Assembly: GCF_003855095.1 (NCBI RefSeq)
Contig: NZ_CP033972.1
Location: forward strand, 4,030,001-4,094,000
From: Gordonia insulae
Lineage (GTDB): Bacteria; Actinomycetota; Actinomycetes; Mycobacteriales; Mycobacteriaceae
Direction: 5' to 3'
Length of the DNA stretch: 64,000 nucleotides
Part shown: positions 63,148 to 64,000 of the stretch, piece after piece
Layout of the letters: the number at the start of each line of letters is the position of its first letter
Numbering within the stretch: position 1 is the stretch's first letter
Translations under genes and position numbers: made by a program
The notes under the pieces: generated by a model
What the model saw: the letters and a program-made list of their open reading frames with translations, nothing else
Databases searched by the model: none
What the model was told of the DNA's origin: nothing

Positions 63148-63551
63148 CGAACTCGTGGCTGATCGATAAGTCGGCACTGGTTCGTCTTGCCGGCAGTCCG
63201 GACGCCCGTGAGTGGGCGCTACGAATTGAACGGGGGCTTGTCTGCATCGCGACGATGACCCGACTCGAGGTTGGCTACTCAGCCAGGAATGCGCACGATG
63301 CACGGACAGCTCTGCGGAGCTCCCCGCTATCGGCGATGCCCGTGGAATACGTCACGCCAGCGATCGAAGATAGAGCGCTAGAGGTCCAACTCCAGTTGGC
63401 CGAGCAGGGACACCATCGCGCGCCCTCGATACCAGACTTGATGATCGCGGCCACCGCAGAATTGGCCGGTCATTGTGTCCTGCACGTAGACAAGGATTTT
63501 GAGCATATTGCCGGGGTGACCGGCCAGCCCATCGAACGATTGTCGACGTGA
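63138..63551 (+). CDS. VapC-type PIN-domain toxin
   Basis: 137 residues with the PIN acidic residues Asp10 ([10 protein letters not shown]), Glu44 (TRLEVGYS), Asp100 (IPDLMIAA) and Asp118/120 (VDKDFEHI) in normal positions. It is an Mg-dependent ribonuclease toxin, usually cutting tRNA or rRNA, held by the upstream antitoxin. Starts at GTG 63138, inside the antitoxin gene; GTG 63144 is also possible. Confidence 0.88.
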   Translation: MAVTNSWLIDKSALVRLAGSPDAREWALRIERGLVCIATMTRLEVGYSARNAHDARTALRSSPLSAMPVEYVTPAIEDRALEVQLQLAEQGHHRAPSIPDLMIAATAELAGHCVLHVDKDFEHIAGVTGQPIERLST

Positions 63552-63556
63552 CTTCG

Positions 63557-64000
63557 TCATAGACTCTCAAGAAACTCCACCATCTTCGCATTCACCCGAT
63601 CCGGCTCCTGCATCTGCACAAAATGACCAGCTCCCGGAATGAGCTCGACGTTGCGTAAATCGGGGACGAGCGAGGCCATGGCGGCGAGCGGATCACGGCC
63701 CATCATCGCGAGAACCGGGTCGCGGTCGCCCGCGATGAAAACGGTCGGCGCGAGGACCAGTTTGTCGTGCAGCTCGGCATTCTGTTCCCACACGAGGTCG
63801 GCGGCGCGGTACCAGTTGAGTCCACCGGTGAATCCGGTTCGCGTGAATTCGTCTACGTAGTAGTGGAATTCGTCGACCGAAAACCACTCCCACGGGAGTG
63901 GCGGAGCCGGTGGCAGCACATCGAGGTAGCCGTTGTCGACGGCGGGATGCTCCCAGCAGGTCAGGTAGCGGTCGGTGTCGCTCAAGGCCCAGAACACCCG
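63557..64000 (-). CDS. Alpha/beta hydrolase, epoxide-hydrolase-like, N-terminus outside window
   Basis: The visible C-terminal 147 residues show the cap-domain DEFHYYVDEFTRTGFTGGLNWYR typical of soluble epoxide hydrolases, an Asp in GDRDPV and the catalytic His in GAGHFVQ. The gene continues beyond position 64000, so its start and nucleophile are not seen. It is convergent with the VapC gene, six bases apart. Confidence 0.82.
   Translation of the reverse strand, partial: RVFWALSDTDRYLTCWEHPAVDNGYLDVLPPAPPLPWEWFSVDEFHYYVDEFTRTGFTGGLNWYRAADLVWEQNAELHDKLVLAPTVFIAGDRDPVLAMMGRDPLAAMASLVPDLRNVELIPGAGHFVQMQEPDRVNAKMVEFLESL

Noticed and set aside
1..64000. tRNA, rRNA, CRISPR arrays, complete insertion sequences or prophage genes
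   Set aside because: Looked for and not seen; no transposase, integrase or direct-repeat array could be supported.

Overview
The window is high-GC actinobacterial DNA, most likely from a mycolic-acid-containing genus close to Gordonia (order Mycobacteriales). Grounds: codon usage, many TetR regulators, FadD/acyl-CoA dehydrogenase/MaoC/thiolase sets, several secretory-lipase-family proteins, a WXG-type ESX substrate, a DUF3556 membrane protein, a lipoprotein-type penicillin-binding protein, and starts that look leaderless (a TAnnnT box about 7 bases before GTG/ATG). No rRNA, tRNA, CRISPR array or complete insertion sequence was seen.

Layout. 1-4.3 kb: a phosphonate-type catabolic operon on the minus strand (FAD aminophosphonate oxidoreductase, phosphonatase-like HAD hydrolase, organophosphate-type MFS carrier, GntR regulator), followed by a phosphodiesterase and a divergent SWIM/SNF2 helicase. 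9.1-10.7 kb: a TetR/EamA exporter pair with two identical operators. 10.7-17.6 kb: a double-TetR regulator and a full beta-oxidation operon (thiolase, two MaoC proteins, SDR, acyl-CoA dehydrogenase, acyl-CoA ligase); its SDR carries an in-frame amber codon. 18.4-25 kb: a minus-strand group (DUF3556, LysR, beta-lactamase-like serine hydrolase, PBP lipoprotein, unknown). 25-30 kb: a three-repeat lipoprotein, LtrA, a LysR/SDR/NTF2-like set and a frameshifted acetyltransferase.

30-43 kb: two paralogous chaperone-like proteins with matching promoters that each contain a perfect actinobacterial DnaA box, remnants of a polymorphic-toxin C-terminus beside an intact Tdi1-like immunity gene, a lipase/FadD convergent pair, a TetR-controlled secreted lipase, an intact acetyltransferase paralog and a SulP transporter. 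43-49 kb: an ESX (type VII) substrate locus whose large WXG protein is split by another amber codon, a lipoprotein, and a three-gene secreted operon (two related small proteins around a glycine-zipper protein). 49-52 kb: a second, diverged copy of the lipase/FadD pair, with the lipase frameshifted. 52-60 kb: a PucR-regulated alkyl-sulfate island (MFS carrier, alkylsulfatase, alcohol and aldehyde dehydrogenases) that with the adjacent FadD makes a complete route from alkyl sulfate to acyl-CoA. 60-64 kb: small membrane and secreted proteins, an SGNH lipoprotein, a VapBC module and the end of an epoxide-hydrolase-like gene.

The most notable items are the two amber-interrupted genes plus two or three single-base frameshifts, the duplicated lipase/FadD pair whose intergenic 47-base palindrome has changed sequence but kept its pairing, the DnaA-box promoters of the chaperone-like paralogs, and the glycine-zipper/secreted-paralog operon, which I cannot assign to any described system.
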